A stretch of DNA of 14,932 nucleotides from Ignavibacteriota bacterium (GTDB lineage Bacteria > Bacteroidota > Ignavibacteria > Tepidaquicellales > Tepidaquicellaceae): positions 1,513 through 16,444 of the forward strand of contig PNBM01000223.1 in NCBI GenBank assembly GCA_003135995.1. The letters run 5' to 3'. The notes under the pieces were generated by a model. That model was not told where the DNA came from, searched no databases, and saw only the letters and a list, made by a program, of their open reading frames with translations. The position numbers were made by a program, and so were the translations under genes. Below, in pieces: positions 1 through 5,703 of the stretch; within the stretch, counting starts at the first letter, position 1, and every line of letters starts with the position of its first letter.

Positions 1-149
1 TAAATTTATTTATTAATTTATTTTAATTCTAACTACTAACTACTTTCTACTTGCACTGCTACTGTAACTGCAAGTGTTACTAACTACTGCTCTTATTTGT
101 CCCGATACATCGGGATGCAGAGAACGCATTTTTTGTTATTTGCTATTTG
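1..149. other. Non-coding left edge downstream of tolC, with heptad repeats and two small hairpins
   Basis: I see no convincing gene here. Two heptad runs are present (30-50 and 133-160, listed separately). Arms ACTTGCA (49-55) and TGCAAGT (69-75) form a 7-bp hairpin with a 13-nt loop. TCCCGA (100-105) and TCGGGA (110-115) form a 6-bp hairpin with a 4-nt loop. Neither is followed by a T run on the minus strand, so neither is a clear terminator for tolC. A 28-codon minus-strand frame starting at 129 looks fortuitous. An efflux adaptor gene does not follow tolC within this space. Confidence 0.6.
30..50. repeat. Heptad tandem repeat (TAACTAC x2 plus TTTCTAC)
   Basis: Three consecutive 7-bp units: TAACTAC, TAACTAC, TTTCTAC. 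Another TAACTAC occurs alone at 81-87. It belongs with the other heptad runs of the window at 133-160, 2266-2293, 2312-2332, 4257-4277 and 4294-4314. Confidence 0.7.
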
Positions 150-160
150 TTATTTGTTCA
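133..160. repeat. Heptad tandem repeat (TTGTTAT-type, four units)
   Basis: Units are TTGTTAT, TTGCTAT, TTGTTAT and TTGTTCA. The run crosses the 3' end of tolC, whose stop codon (minus strand, 152-150) lies inside it. Read on the minus strand the first three units carry TAA, TAG and TAA, each in a different frame. Confidence 0.7.
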
Positions 161-1469
161 CAGCTTTTTCCAGTTTTGCAAGCATCAGTTCATAATCCAC
201 AATTGCGGTCGTGTAATTTATATTCGCCTGAAGCTGTGTTGTTTCTGCATCTATTACATCCGAATTCAAAACCAGTCCCTGCTTAAATTTTTGTGTCGTA
301 ATTCTCAGATTTTCTTCCGATTGTTTTACCGTTTCATCTGCAACGGGAATTTTTTCCTGTGCTTTAATTAATCCGAGATAAATCTGGTTCACTTCAAGTG
401 TTATACCGTCCTGAATTTGCCCGAGCGCTAATTTCGATTGTTCGAATGACGATATTGCCTGGTCGGTCTGATGCGAAGTCACCCGCCAGTTCCATAAATC
501 ATACGAAAGCACCAGGCCGATATCCCAGGTTCCTGTAAATTCATCTATTGATGGAAATATTCTCTGATTAGGTCTCGAATAATAATAATTTGCTGCCGCC
601 GAAATCTGCGGATACCAGCTTGAACGTGTCAGTTTTATCGAAGATTCATTTACTTTAATTCTGTATTCCATCGCTTTAAGTTCAGGACGGTTACTTGCTG
701 CTTCTCTTATTAAACTATCGAGTTTGAAAGTACCAAGAGGTTTCAACTCCACTTCGGCATGTATAGTCGTTAAATTGTTAAGCGGTAATCCGATAGCATT
801 ATTCAAACCAATCATGGAAATATCCACGTTATTTTTTGCATCGAGCAGAATGAGTCTGGTATTTGATAATTGCAGTTTTGCTCTCAGGAGGTCATTGTTT
901 GTTGCGAGCCCCTGATTCATTAAGTTCTCAACATCCTTCAAATGCACCTCGACCTGTATCACATTTTCCTCTATCGATTTTTGCAATTCAATAGATTTAT
1001 AAAAATTCCAGAAAGCGGTTTTTATATCATAAATCACCTGGTTCTTTTCTTTGTTAAAATCAAATTTCGCAGCTAAAAGATTTGATTCCATCATATCCGA
1101 TGTGCTCGAAATTCTGTTTCCCGTAAATAGCGGCTGTGAAATCGTAAGCCTTGTTCCATAGTTATCGAGTATCGACGGAGATACAGTGTAATTAAGGTTT
1201 ATAGGCGGCGGCATCACAATTACGAACGGGTCAACTGAACTCAGACGTGTATAAGAACCGAGTAATTTCAGGGAAGGATAAAATGCCGTGTTCACTTCTC
1301 TTAATTTTGATTCGCTCGCTTCAACTTTGTATTTTGCAATTTTAAGAGACTTACTGTTTTCCAATCCGATTTTTATGCAATCATCAAGCGTGAGGCTTTT
1401 ATTCTCCTGCGCCCTGAGTGTCAGATTAAATATGATTAAAAATGTTAATGTAATTTTTAAAATTTTCAT
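150..1469 (-). CDS. TolC-family outer-membrane efflux protein
   Basis: Outer-membrane channel component of a tripartite efflux or type I export system; it spans the outer membrane and periplasm and needs an inner-membrane pump and an adaptor that are not in this window. I start it at the ATG at 1469 (439 aa) because the protein then begins with a signal peptide (MKILKITLTFLIIFNLTLRA, cleavage near AQ). The longer frame from 1562 would overlap tetR and hide the signal inside the protein. Two tandem OEP repeats are visible: the first begins LTLDDCIKIGLENS and contains YPSLKLLGSYTR; the second begins LDSLIREAASNRPELKA and contains YPQISAAANYYYS. The length is normal for the family. It lies 28 nt downstream of the TetR gene on the same strand, so the repressor probably controls it. 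The transported substrate cannot be told from the sequence. Confidence 0.92.
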   Translation of the reverse strand: MKILKITLTFLIIFNLTLRAQENKSLTLDDCIKIGLENSKSLKIAKYKVEASESKLREVNTAFYPSLKLLGSYTRLSSVDPFVIVMPPPINLNYTVSPSILDNYGTRLTISQPLFTGNRISSTSDMMESNLLAAKFDFNKEKNQVIYDIKTAFWNFYKSIELQKSIEENVIQVEVHLKDVENLMNQGLATNNDLLRAKLQLSNTRLILLDAKNNVDISMIGLNNAIGLPLNNLTTIHAEVELKPLGTFKLDSLIREAASNRPELKAMEYRIKVNESSIKLTRSSWYPQISAAANYYYSRPNQRIFPSIDEFTGTWDIGLVLSYDLWNWRVTSHQTDQAISSFEQSKLALGQIQDGITLEVNQIYLGLIKAQEKIPVADETVKQSEENLRITTQKFKQGLVLNSDVIDAETTQLQANINYTTAIVDYELMLAKLEKAVNK

Positions 1470-1497
1470 TTTCTTACAATTATAATTAAATACAATA

Positions 1498-2148
1498 TTA
1501 TTTTTTGTTATTTTTATTTTTTTGGTTCCGCTTATCAGGGCAGCAAACATCATTAATTCCATAAACCCCGTGAAGAAAAATTGTTGTGATTATATCCGTA
1601 TAGGTTTCGAAAAATTTATCATCGAAAATAATATTAAACTCTTTTCTTCTCAGCTTTCCAAAAATAAAATTTGAATATACAAGACTGATAAAAGCATGTC
1701 CGATAATAACATGTTTTGTTTTATCGGATATATTAAATCCATCTTCAAGTTTTTTACCGACAAACCGCATATTGCGTTTTACCATTTCGAGTTTATAATT
1801 TGCAATTTCGGGCACGTCGAGCGGCATCTCCAGCAATGCAACCCGGCAGAGGTTTTCTTTTTCGTTAATTAATTTCACCAGTCCGGTTATTACTTTTTTT
1901 AATTCGGTTTCCGCCGGTAAATCCACATCAATAATATCTTTAAGTATATCCCCCACCAGAGTAAAATAAGTTTCTATTATAGCTTTCAGGATGCCGGTCT
2001 TACCCCCGAAATAATAGGAAATCATTGAAATATTTACTTTTGATTTCTTTGCAATCTCTCTTACTCCGACGGCGGAGAATCCTTTTTTTGCAATTAAAGC
2101 AATTGATGTATCGAGAATATTCTGTTTTGGATCTTTTTTATTTGGCAT
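1498..2148 (-). CDS. TetR/AcrR-family transcriptional repressor
   Basis: A 216-aa DNA-binding repressor. The N-terminal helix-turn-helix is classic: ILDTSIALIAKKGFSAVGVR, then EIAKKSKVNISMISYYFGGK and a following TGILKAIIE helix (about residues 10-60). The rest is the helical ligand-binding and dimerisation domain typical of the family; it is too variable to name the ligand. The last residues are lysine- and asparagine-rich (end NQKNKNNKK). The start is the ATG at 2148; no good Shine-Dalgarno site precedes it. A perfect 8-bp inverted repeat centred about 30 bp upstream of the start fits an autoregulatory operator. The tolC gene follows after 28 nt, giving a tetR-tolC operon, a common arrangement for drug or solvent efflux regulation. 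Confidence 0.93.
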   Translation of the reverse strand: MPNKKDPKQNILDTSIALIAKKGFSAVGVREIAKKSKVNISMISYYFGGKTGILKAIIETYFTLVGDILKDIIDVDLPAETELKKVITGLVKLINEKENLCRVALLEMPLDVPEIANYKLEMVKRNMRFVGKKLEDGFNISDKTKHVIIGHAFISLVYSNFIFGKLRRKEFNIIFDDKFFETYTDIITTIFLHGVYGINDVCCPDKRNQKNKNNKK

Positions 2149-2167
2149 GACTTATTGATATAAAATA

Positions 2168-2187
2168 AATCAAACAATCGTTTGATT
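2168..2187. promoter_or_regulatory. Candidate TetR operator (8-bp inverted repeat)
   Basis: Arms AATCAAAC (2168-2175) and GTTTGATT (2180-2187) are perfect complements around a 4-bp AATC spacer. The site lies 20-39 bp upstream of the tetR start. On the minus strand it falls just downstream of a possible TTGATT-N17-TATTTT promoter, a position suited to repression. A 20-bp palindrome is the usual size for TetR-family operators. The match to this particular repressor is inferred from position only. Confidence 0.7.
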
Positions 2188-2265
2188 AACAAAAATAATA
2201 TGTTTAATTTAAAAAATCAAGTACAAATTATCACTGATTAATCTTCCCGACTAGTCGCAGAAGTA

Positions 2266-2293
2266 AGAATATAGAATATAGAATATAGAATTT
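2266..2293. repeat. Heptad tandem repeat (AGAATAT x3 plus AGAATTT)
   Basis: Three perfect AGAATAT units and a fourth with one change, followed by a further decayed unit AGAAGAA (2294-2300). Confidence 0.8.
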
Positions 2294-2311
2294 AGAAGAA
2301 AACAGTATTGT

Positions 2312-2332
2312 GTATTAAGTATCAAGTATTCA
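2312..2332. repeat. Heptad tandem repeat (GTATTAA, GTATCAA, GTATTCA)
   Basis: Three related 7-bp units. The same family recurs on the other side of acsA at 4294-4314, and the 13 bp GTATCAAGTATTC (2319-2331) is identical there (4294-4306). Confidence 0.7.
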
Positions 2333-2351
2333 TTATTTCGAATTCTATATA

Positions 2352-2418
2352 GGTTTTTTAACCTTCAAAACCGTTCAACCATTTAACCTTTAAACCTTAT
2401 AACTTTACAAACTTAAAG
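2352..2418. repeat. Degenerate 8-9 bp repeats ending in AACC
   Basis: Successive short units end in AACC: TTTAACC, TTCAAAACC, GTTCAACC, ATTTAACC and TTTAAACC, grading into TTATAAC and TTTACAAAC. The spacing is 8-9 bp and the copies are imperfect. Confidence 0.5.
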
Positions 2419-2528
2419 GCTTCTTTACGTCAAATTCCCTAAACTATTTGGATTGTTTTTATTTTTTAATATTCCAATATTATTTATTAATTTTCTAAAC
2501 AATTTTAAACCTTGAGGAAATATCCAAT

Positions 2529-4247
2529 ATGTCAAACCATCCACGCAATATGCGTACCTACGAAGAAGAAATAAATAATTTTAAATGGGAAATTTCATGC
2601 AAAGAACTTGGTTACAATGAAGGAGATGTGATAAATATAGGTGAATACTGCTCAGACAGAATATGCAGAATGGGAAAAGCAGATAAGTTAGCTCTCATCT
2701 GGGAAGGACACTCAGGTGAAGAAAAAAGATATACATTCAATGATTTGCGCCAGCTCTCAAATACGATTGCTCATTTCGTAAGGGGTCTTGGAATAAATCC
2801 CGGAGACAGAGTTTGTCTCTTTATGGATAAGGTGCCTGAGCTTTACATAGGTTTTTTAGGCGTTTTGAAATCAGGTGCAATTGTGCAGCCTTTGTTTTCA
2901 GCGTTCGGTTCGGAATCACTTCTGACAAGACTCGACGATGCGAAGACTACTGCGATATTCACACAGAAAAAACATCTTCCGAAAGTCAGAAATATTTTGA
3001 AAGACCTTCCGAGTTTAAAACATATAATTATAGTTGATGATGATGCAAGCAAGCCATTAAGAGAATGTGAAGTTGCATTTCATATGGATACGGCAGAAAG
3101 AATTGACCATTTTGATGTTTATCCGTCTAAAGCGGAAACCCCGTCTGTACTGCATTACACATCAGGCACTACAGGTAAACCAAAAGGAGCACAACACGTA
3201 CATTATTCAATCATATCGCAATATATAACCGCAAAATACGTTCTCGATATTCAGGATGATGATATATATTGGTGCACAGCAGACCCGGGTTGGGTTACAG
3301 GAACATCATACGGAATAATCGGTGCGTGGTCAAACGGTGTTACGCAATGCGTACTCGATGCAGGATTCAAAGCCGAAACCTGGTATAAATTTATTGAGAA
3401 ACATAAAATCACAGTTTGGTATTCTGCTCCGACAGCAATCCGTGCATTAATGAAAGAAGGAAATGAAATTATAAAGAAATTTGATTTATCATCGCTCAGG
3501 CATCTTGCAAGCGTTGGCGAACCATTGAACGCGGAAGCTGTTATCTGGTCAAAAGAAGTTTTTGGTTTATATTTCCTTGATACGTTCTGGCAAACAGAAA
3601 CCGGATGTATTGTTGTAAGCAATTATCCCGAAATGAAAGTAAAACCGGGTTCGATGGGAAAGCCATTCCCGGGAATTACCGCTACAGTTGTGGATTTGAA
3701 CACGCACGTTCCTATCGAAAAGAAAGGTGTCGTCGGAATGATTGCACTGAAACCGGGCTGGCCCTCAATGATAAGAACATACTGGAATAACGAAGTAACT
3801 TACAAAGGCAAATTTAAAAACGGCTGGTATCTTTGCGGTGACAGGGCGAGCATAGATGAAGATGGTTATTTCTGGTTTGTCGGAAGAGATGATGACGTAA
3901 TTAATACGGGCGGGCATCTTGTTGGTCCGTTTGAAATTGAATCTGCATTGCTCGAACATCCGCTGGTTGCTGAATCTGCTGTGGTCGGAAAACCCGACCC
4001 TGTTAATATGGAAGTTGTGAAGGCATTCATAACGCTTAAACCGGGAACCGTTCCTGATAAAATGCTCGAACTGGAAATAATGAATTTCGTGAGGAAAAAA
4101 TTATCAGCCCTTGCAATGCCGCAGGAAATTGAATTTGTAGATTCACTTCCTAAGACAAGAAGCGGAAAAATTATGAGACGCGTATTACGTGCAAAAGAAT
4201 GGGGTGAAGAGATTGGTGATATTTCGACGCTGGAAAATGATATGTAG
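2529..4247 (+). CDS. acsA: Acetyl-CoA synthetase, AcsA type (AMP-forming)
   Basis: Activates acetate, or a related short acid, to the acyl-adenylate and then to acyl-CoA, feeding central metabolism in the cytoplasm. At 572 aa it has the length of Bacillus AcsA and follows that sequence along its whole length from memory, ending GDISTLEND where AcsA has a very similar tail. Motifs: the phosphate-binding loop TSGTTGKPKG (211-220); CTADPGWVTGT (249-259); VWYSAPTA (296-303); the DTFWQTETG core (351-359); the GD of the adenylate-binding motif (437-438); the hinge region GRDDDVINTGGHLVGPFE; and the C-terminal PKTRSGKIMRR, whose Lys547 is the catalytic lysine that acetylation can silence in this family. 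The start is set by GAGGAAA 8 nt upstream. The gene is monocistronic by appearance. Acetate is the likeliest substrate, but propionate or another short acid is possible. Confidence 0.93.
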   Translation: MSNHPRNMRTYEEEINNFKWEISCKELGYNEGDVINIGEYCSDRICRMGKADKLALIWEGHSGEEKRYTFNDLRQLSNTIAHFVRGLGINPGDRVCLFMDKVPELYIGFLGVLKSGAIVQPLFSAFGSESLLTRLDDAKTTAIFTQKKHLPKVRNILKDLPSLKHIIIVDDDASKPLRECEVAFHMDTAERIDHFDVYPSKAETPSVLHYTSGTTGKPKGAQHVHYSIISQYITAKYVLDIQDDDIYWCTADPGWVTGTSYGIIGAWSNGVTQCVLDAGFKAETWYKFIEKHKITVWYSAPTAIRALMKEGNEIIKKFDLSSLRHLASVGEPLNAEAVIWSKEVFGLYFLDTFWQTETGCIVVSNYPEMKVKPGSMGKPFPGITATVVDLNTHVPIEKKGVVGMIALKPGWPSMIRTYWNNEVTYKGKFKNGWYLCGDRASIDEDGYFWFVGRDDDVINTGGHLVGPFEIESALLEHPLVAESAVVGKPDPVNMEVVKAFITLKPGTVPDKMLELEIMNFVRKKLSALAMPQEIEFVDSLPKTRSGKIMRRVLRAKEWGEEIGDISTLENDM

Positions 4248-4256
4248 CTCTTGCCA

Positions 4257-4277
4257 ATGTTAAATGTTAAATGTTAA
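4257..4277. repeat. Heptad tandem repeat (ATGTTAA x3)
   Basis: Three perfect 7-bp units starting 10 bp after the acsA stop codon. Confidence 0.85.
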
Positions 4278-4293
4278 AGTAAGAGCGTTTTTC

Positions 4294-4314
4294 GTATCAA
4301 GTATTCTGTATTCA
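4294..4314. repeat. Heptad tandem repeat (GTATCAA, GTATTCT, GTATTCA)
   Basis: Second copy of the GTAT-type heptad family seen at 2312-2332; the two runs flank acsA. Confidence 0.7.
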
Positions 4315-4339
4315 GAAGTTACAGAAGTTACAGAAGTTA
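4313..4339. repeat. 9-bp tandem repeat (CAGAAGTTA x3)
   Basis: Three perfect 9-bp units, starting inside the last heptad of the preceding run. Confidence 0.85.
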
Positions 4340-4387
4340 GAGGATTGAATTTTAATTAAGGGAATTAATATACAGAATTTAGTTTTG

Positions 4388-4434
4388 AAATTTCTAAAAT
4401 CAACTCCGAAGGAGTTGCATATTTGTAGAAATTT
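4388..4434. repeat. Nested palindromic element A
   Basis: The inner palindrome CAACTCC-GAA-GGAGTTG occupies 4401-4417. It is enclosed by a second perfect 9-bp inverted repeat, AAATTTCTA (4388-4396) and TAGAAATTT (4426-4434). The predicted fold is an outer 9-bp stem, an internal loop (4 and 8 nt), and an inner 7-bp stem with a GAA loop. No T run follows on either strand, so it is not a standard terminator. Confidence 0.8.
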
Positions 4435-4450
4435 AGGATAAGTGATTTTT

Positions 4451-4467
4451 CAACTCCGAAGGAGTTG
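4451..4467. repeat. Palindromic element B, identical core to A
   Basis: The 17-bp palindrome CAACTCCGAAGGAGTTG recurs exactly 50 bp after copy A (4401-4417). The outer stem of copy A is not repeated here. Confidence 0.85.
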
Positions 4468-4551
4468 TACAGGTTTTTGTAACAGGAATTACAAAATATT
4501 ACCATACAAATTTTTGTCAATAATTTTTAAATTGATTTCAAAAAATTAAGA

Positions 4552-4956
4552 ATGAGAAAGAACGTTTTATTTTTAACAATATTTTCCGCAATATTTTTCT
4601 TTCTTAGCTTTCAGGTAAAGGCTCAAACTTCGGATTCGTCGGGAACAAATTCAGTGTTGTGCAGGTATTGGGAATTAAAAGAATATAAAGAGAACGGGAA
4701 AACACAGGAATTACCTGAATTTTTTATAGAATTTCGTGCCGATGGAAGTTATTATTCTATTGAAGAAGATGAACCCGATTCGGGTGTATGGACATTTAGC
4801 GATGATAATTCAAAAATAATTTTTGATATTAATACAGAAGCGGAAGATGAATGGGTTATAGTAAATCTTGAAGAAAATAAACTTGTAGTAAAATTTTCCA
4901 GTGAAGGGAAAAATTATCAATATACTTTATTACCTGCAGTTTTAGATTTTAAATAA
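4552..4956 (+). CDS. Secreted lipocalin-like small protein
   Basis: A 134-aa protein with a signal peptide of about 25 residues (MRKNVLFLTIFSAIFFFLSF, then QVKAQ), so it is periplasmic or outer-membrane-facing; there is no lipobox cysteine at the cleavage site. The mature part is short and beta-rich: CRYWELKEYKENGK, then FFIEFRADGSYYSI, then GVWTFSDDNSKIIFDI, then EWVIVNLEENKLVVKF. This order of a Trp-containing first strand, an F..DGSY strand, G-W-F and a late K-L-V-V strand resembles the lipocalin-like domain of small secreted proteins in Bacteroidota-type genomes. The ligand and role are unknown. The start ATG has no clear ribosome binding site. The acyl carrier protein gene follows after 29 nt. 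Confidence 0.75.
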   Translation: MRKNVLFLTIFSAIFFFLSFQVKAQTSDSSGTNSVLCRYWELKEYKENGKTQELPEFFIEFRADGSYYSIEEDEPDSGVWTFSDDNSKIIFDINTEAEDEWVIVNLEENKLVVKFSSEGKNYQYTLLPAVLDFK

Positions 4957-4985
4957 ATTTCATTAACTTAAAACGGAGATAAATA

Positions 4986-5237
4986 ATGTCTGCTTTAAAA
5001 GACGCAATCCTCAAATATGTAAAAAATGAGTACATAGAAGAAGGAGACGACAGGGAAGTAACTTACGAAACACCATTAATTTCAGGCGGTATCGTAGATT
5101 CTTTTTCAATGGTTTCATTAAAAGTTTTTCTTGAAACAACATATAAAATTCAGATTCCCGACGCAAAAGCGTCACCTGAAGCGTTCGACAGTGTTAATAA
5201 CATTGCCGTTCTTTTAAAAGAGTTCGGGATAGAGTAA
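4986..5237 (+). CDS. Acyl carrier protein (stand-alone, phosphopantetheine-binding)
   Basis: An 83-aa cytoplasmic carrier protein. The attachment motif is GGIVDSFSM, with Ser39 (DSF, where fatty-acid ACP usually has DSL) predicted to carry 4'-phosphopantetheine. The four-helix pattern is intact: helix 1 at the N-terminus, the conserved TPLISGGIVDS loop, SMVSLKVFLETTYKI as helix 2, and a final helix NNIAVLLKEFGI. The GIVDSF form is commoner among specialised carriers, such as D-alanyl-carrier-like or secondary-metabolism ACPs, than in AcpP. A good ribosome binding site, CGGAGAT (4974-4980), fixes the start. No fab genes flank it; nearby are the secreted lipocalin-like gene and, 740 bp upstream, the acyl-activating enzyme AcsA. 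Its acyl cargo is unknown. Confidence 0.88.
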   Translation: MSALKDAILKYVKNEYIEEGDDREVTYETPLISGGIVDSFSMVSLKVFLETTYKIQIPDAKASPEAFDSVNNIAVLLKEFGIE

Positions 5238-5319
5238 AGAGCGATAGCACACAGATAACACAGATTTTAATTGATATCTACAGATAATTTTTAATATTAA
5301 GAACAAAAAATTCAAAAAC

Positions 5320-5352
5320 GTACGGATTTTGTACGAGTTTTATACGGATTTC
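5320..5352. repeat. 11-bp tandem repeat, three units
   Basis: GTACGGATTTT, GTACGAGTTTT and ATACGGATTTC. The period is close to one DNA helical turn. Confidence 0.75.
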
Positions 5353-5401
5353 GAATTGAAAAATCAGTGATTTAAGTTTTTTAAGAGATTAAGAATATAT
5401 A

Positions 5402-5441
5402 ACAGAGAAACACCGAGAAGGCACAGAGGTGCATAGAGAAG
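5402..5441. repeat. Degenerate ~10-bp ACAGAGAA-type repeats
   Basis: Units ACAGAGAAAC, ACCGAGAAGGC, ACAGAGGTGC and ATAGAGAAG follow one another with a core ACAGAG or close variant. Related ACACAGAT words occur slightly upstream near 5250-5265. Confidence 0.55.
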
Positions 5442-5444
5442 AGT

Positions 5445-5476
5445 ATTTCACCATTTCACCATTTCTCTATCTCGCT
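5445..5476. repeat. 8-bp tandem repeat (ATTTCACC-type, four units)
   Basis: ATTTCACC, ATTTCACC, ATTTCTCT and ATCTCGCT: two perfect and two decayed units. Confidence 0.7.
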
Positions 5477-5564
5477 ATTTAATTTGGCTATGTCAAAGAA
5501 CAAAAAACTCCCGACAATCCGTGATTTTAAGGATTTAATAAACCCTATATTGAGCTGCCATATT

Positions 5565-5593
5565 AATATATGGTATATATTCTAATTTGTCAA
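5565..5593 (-). promoter_or_regulatory. Orphan sigma70-like promoter (TTGACA-N17-TATATT)
   Basis: On the minus strand the -35 hexamer TTGACA (plus 5593-5588) is followed by exactly 17 bp and then TATATT (plus 5570-5565). The -10 overlaps a small palindrome, CCATAT-TAAT-ATATGG (5558-5573). Transcription would run leftwards into a gap with no gene, so it may drive a small RNA or be a relic. Confidence 0.45.
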
Positions 5594-5621
5594 GTCAATT
5601 TTTAATAAAATTTTTAACCTT

Positions 5622-5659
5622 GTTGTTGGTCACGCCAAAGAACGGCTAAGACCAACAAC
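5622..5659. other. Long hairpin with perfect 10-bp arms
   Basis: GTTGTTGGTC (5622-5631) and GACCAACAAC (5650-5659) are perfect complements. Inside, GCC (5634-5636) and GGC (5643-5645) can extend the stem past a small internal loop, leaving a 7-nt loop AAAGAAC. It sits 45 bp past the stop of the AlbA_2 gene. On that strand the next bases are AAGGTTAAAAATTTT, which is T-poor right after the stem, so a terminator role is possible but weak. Confidence 0.7.
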
Positions 5660-5703
5660 GGCGGGGAAATGAAAATGAAATATTTAATTAAAAAAATTAG
5701 GTT

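Larger units (their letters stand above)
2188..2528. other. Divergent intergenic region between tetR and acsA
   Basis: About 340 bp without a gene. It contains heptad runs at 2266-2293 and 2312-2332, a looser series of AACC-containing units at 2352-2418, and T-rich DNA before acsA. A good ribosome binding site (GAGGAAA, 2514-2520) precedes the acsA start by 8 nt. I could not choose a convincing promoter for acsA. Confidence 0.6.
5238..5703. other. Long intergenic region rich in short repeats
   Basis: 466 bp without a supported gene. It is a patchwork: 11-bp repeats at 5320-5352, a CACAGAG-like series near 5402-5441, 8-bp repeats at 5445-5476, an orphan promoter-like site on the minus strand at 5565-5593, and a long hairpin at 5622-5659. 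A 31-codon plus-strand frame (5490-5585) was considered and not called. Confidence 0.6.

Noticed and set aside
49..115. Terminator of tolC
   Set aside because: Two small hairpins are present but neither is followed by a T run on the minus strand.
43..129. 28-codon minus-strand frame downstream of tolC
   Set aside because: Its codons are made from the local repeats and hairpins; no start signal.
1470..1562. Longer tolC start at 1562
   Set aside because: It would overlap tetR by 65 bp and place the signal peptide 31 residues inside the protein.
3251..3622. 123-codon minus-strand frame inside acsA
   Set aside because: It is antisense to a well-conserved enzyme and has no family resemblance; a shadow frame.
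5402..5476. CRISPR array in the repeat-rich gap
   Set aside because: Units are 8-10 bp, degenerate and contiguous without spacers, and there are no cas genes.
5490..5585. 31-codon plus-strand frame beginning MSKNKKLPTIRDFKDL, with a TIRDF word shared with the Phd-like antitoxin
   Set aside because: No ribosome binding site, very short, and the match is five residues. It could be a relic of an antitoxin gene but cannot be supported.
5622..5659. Integron attC site at the long hairpin
   Set aside because: attC needs RYYYAAC at the 5' end and GTTRRRY at the 3' end. Here the arms run GTTGTT to AACAAC, the opposite order, and there is no extrahelical base pattern or integrase.
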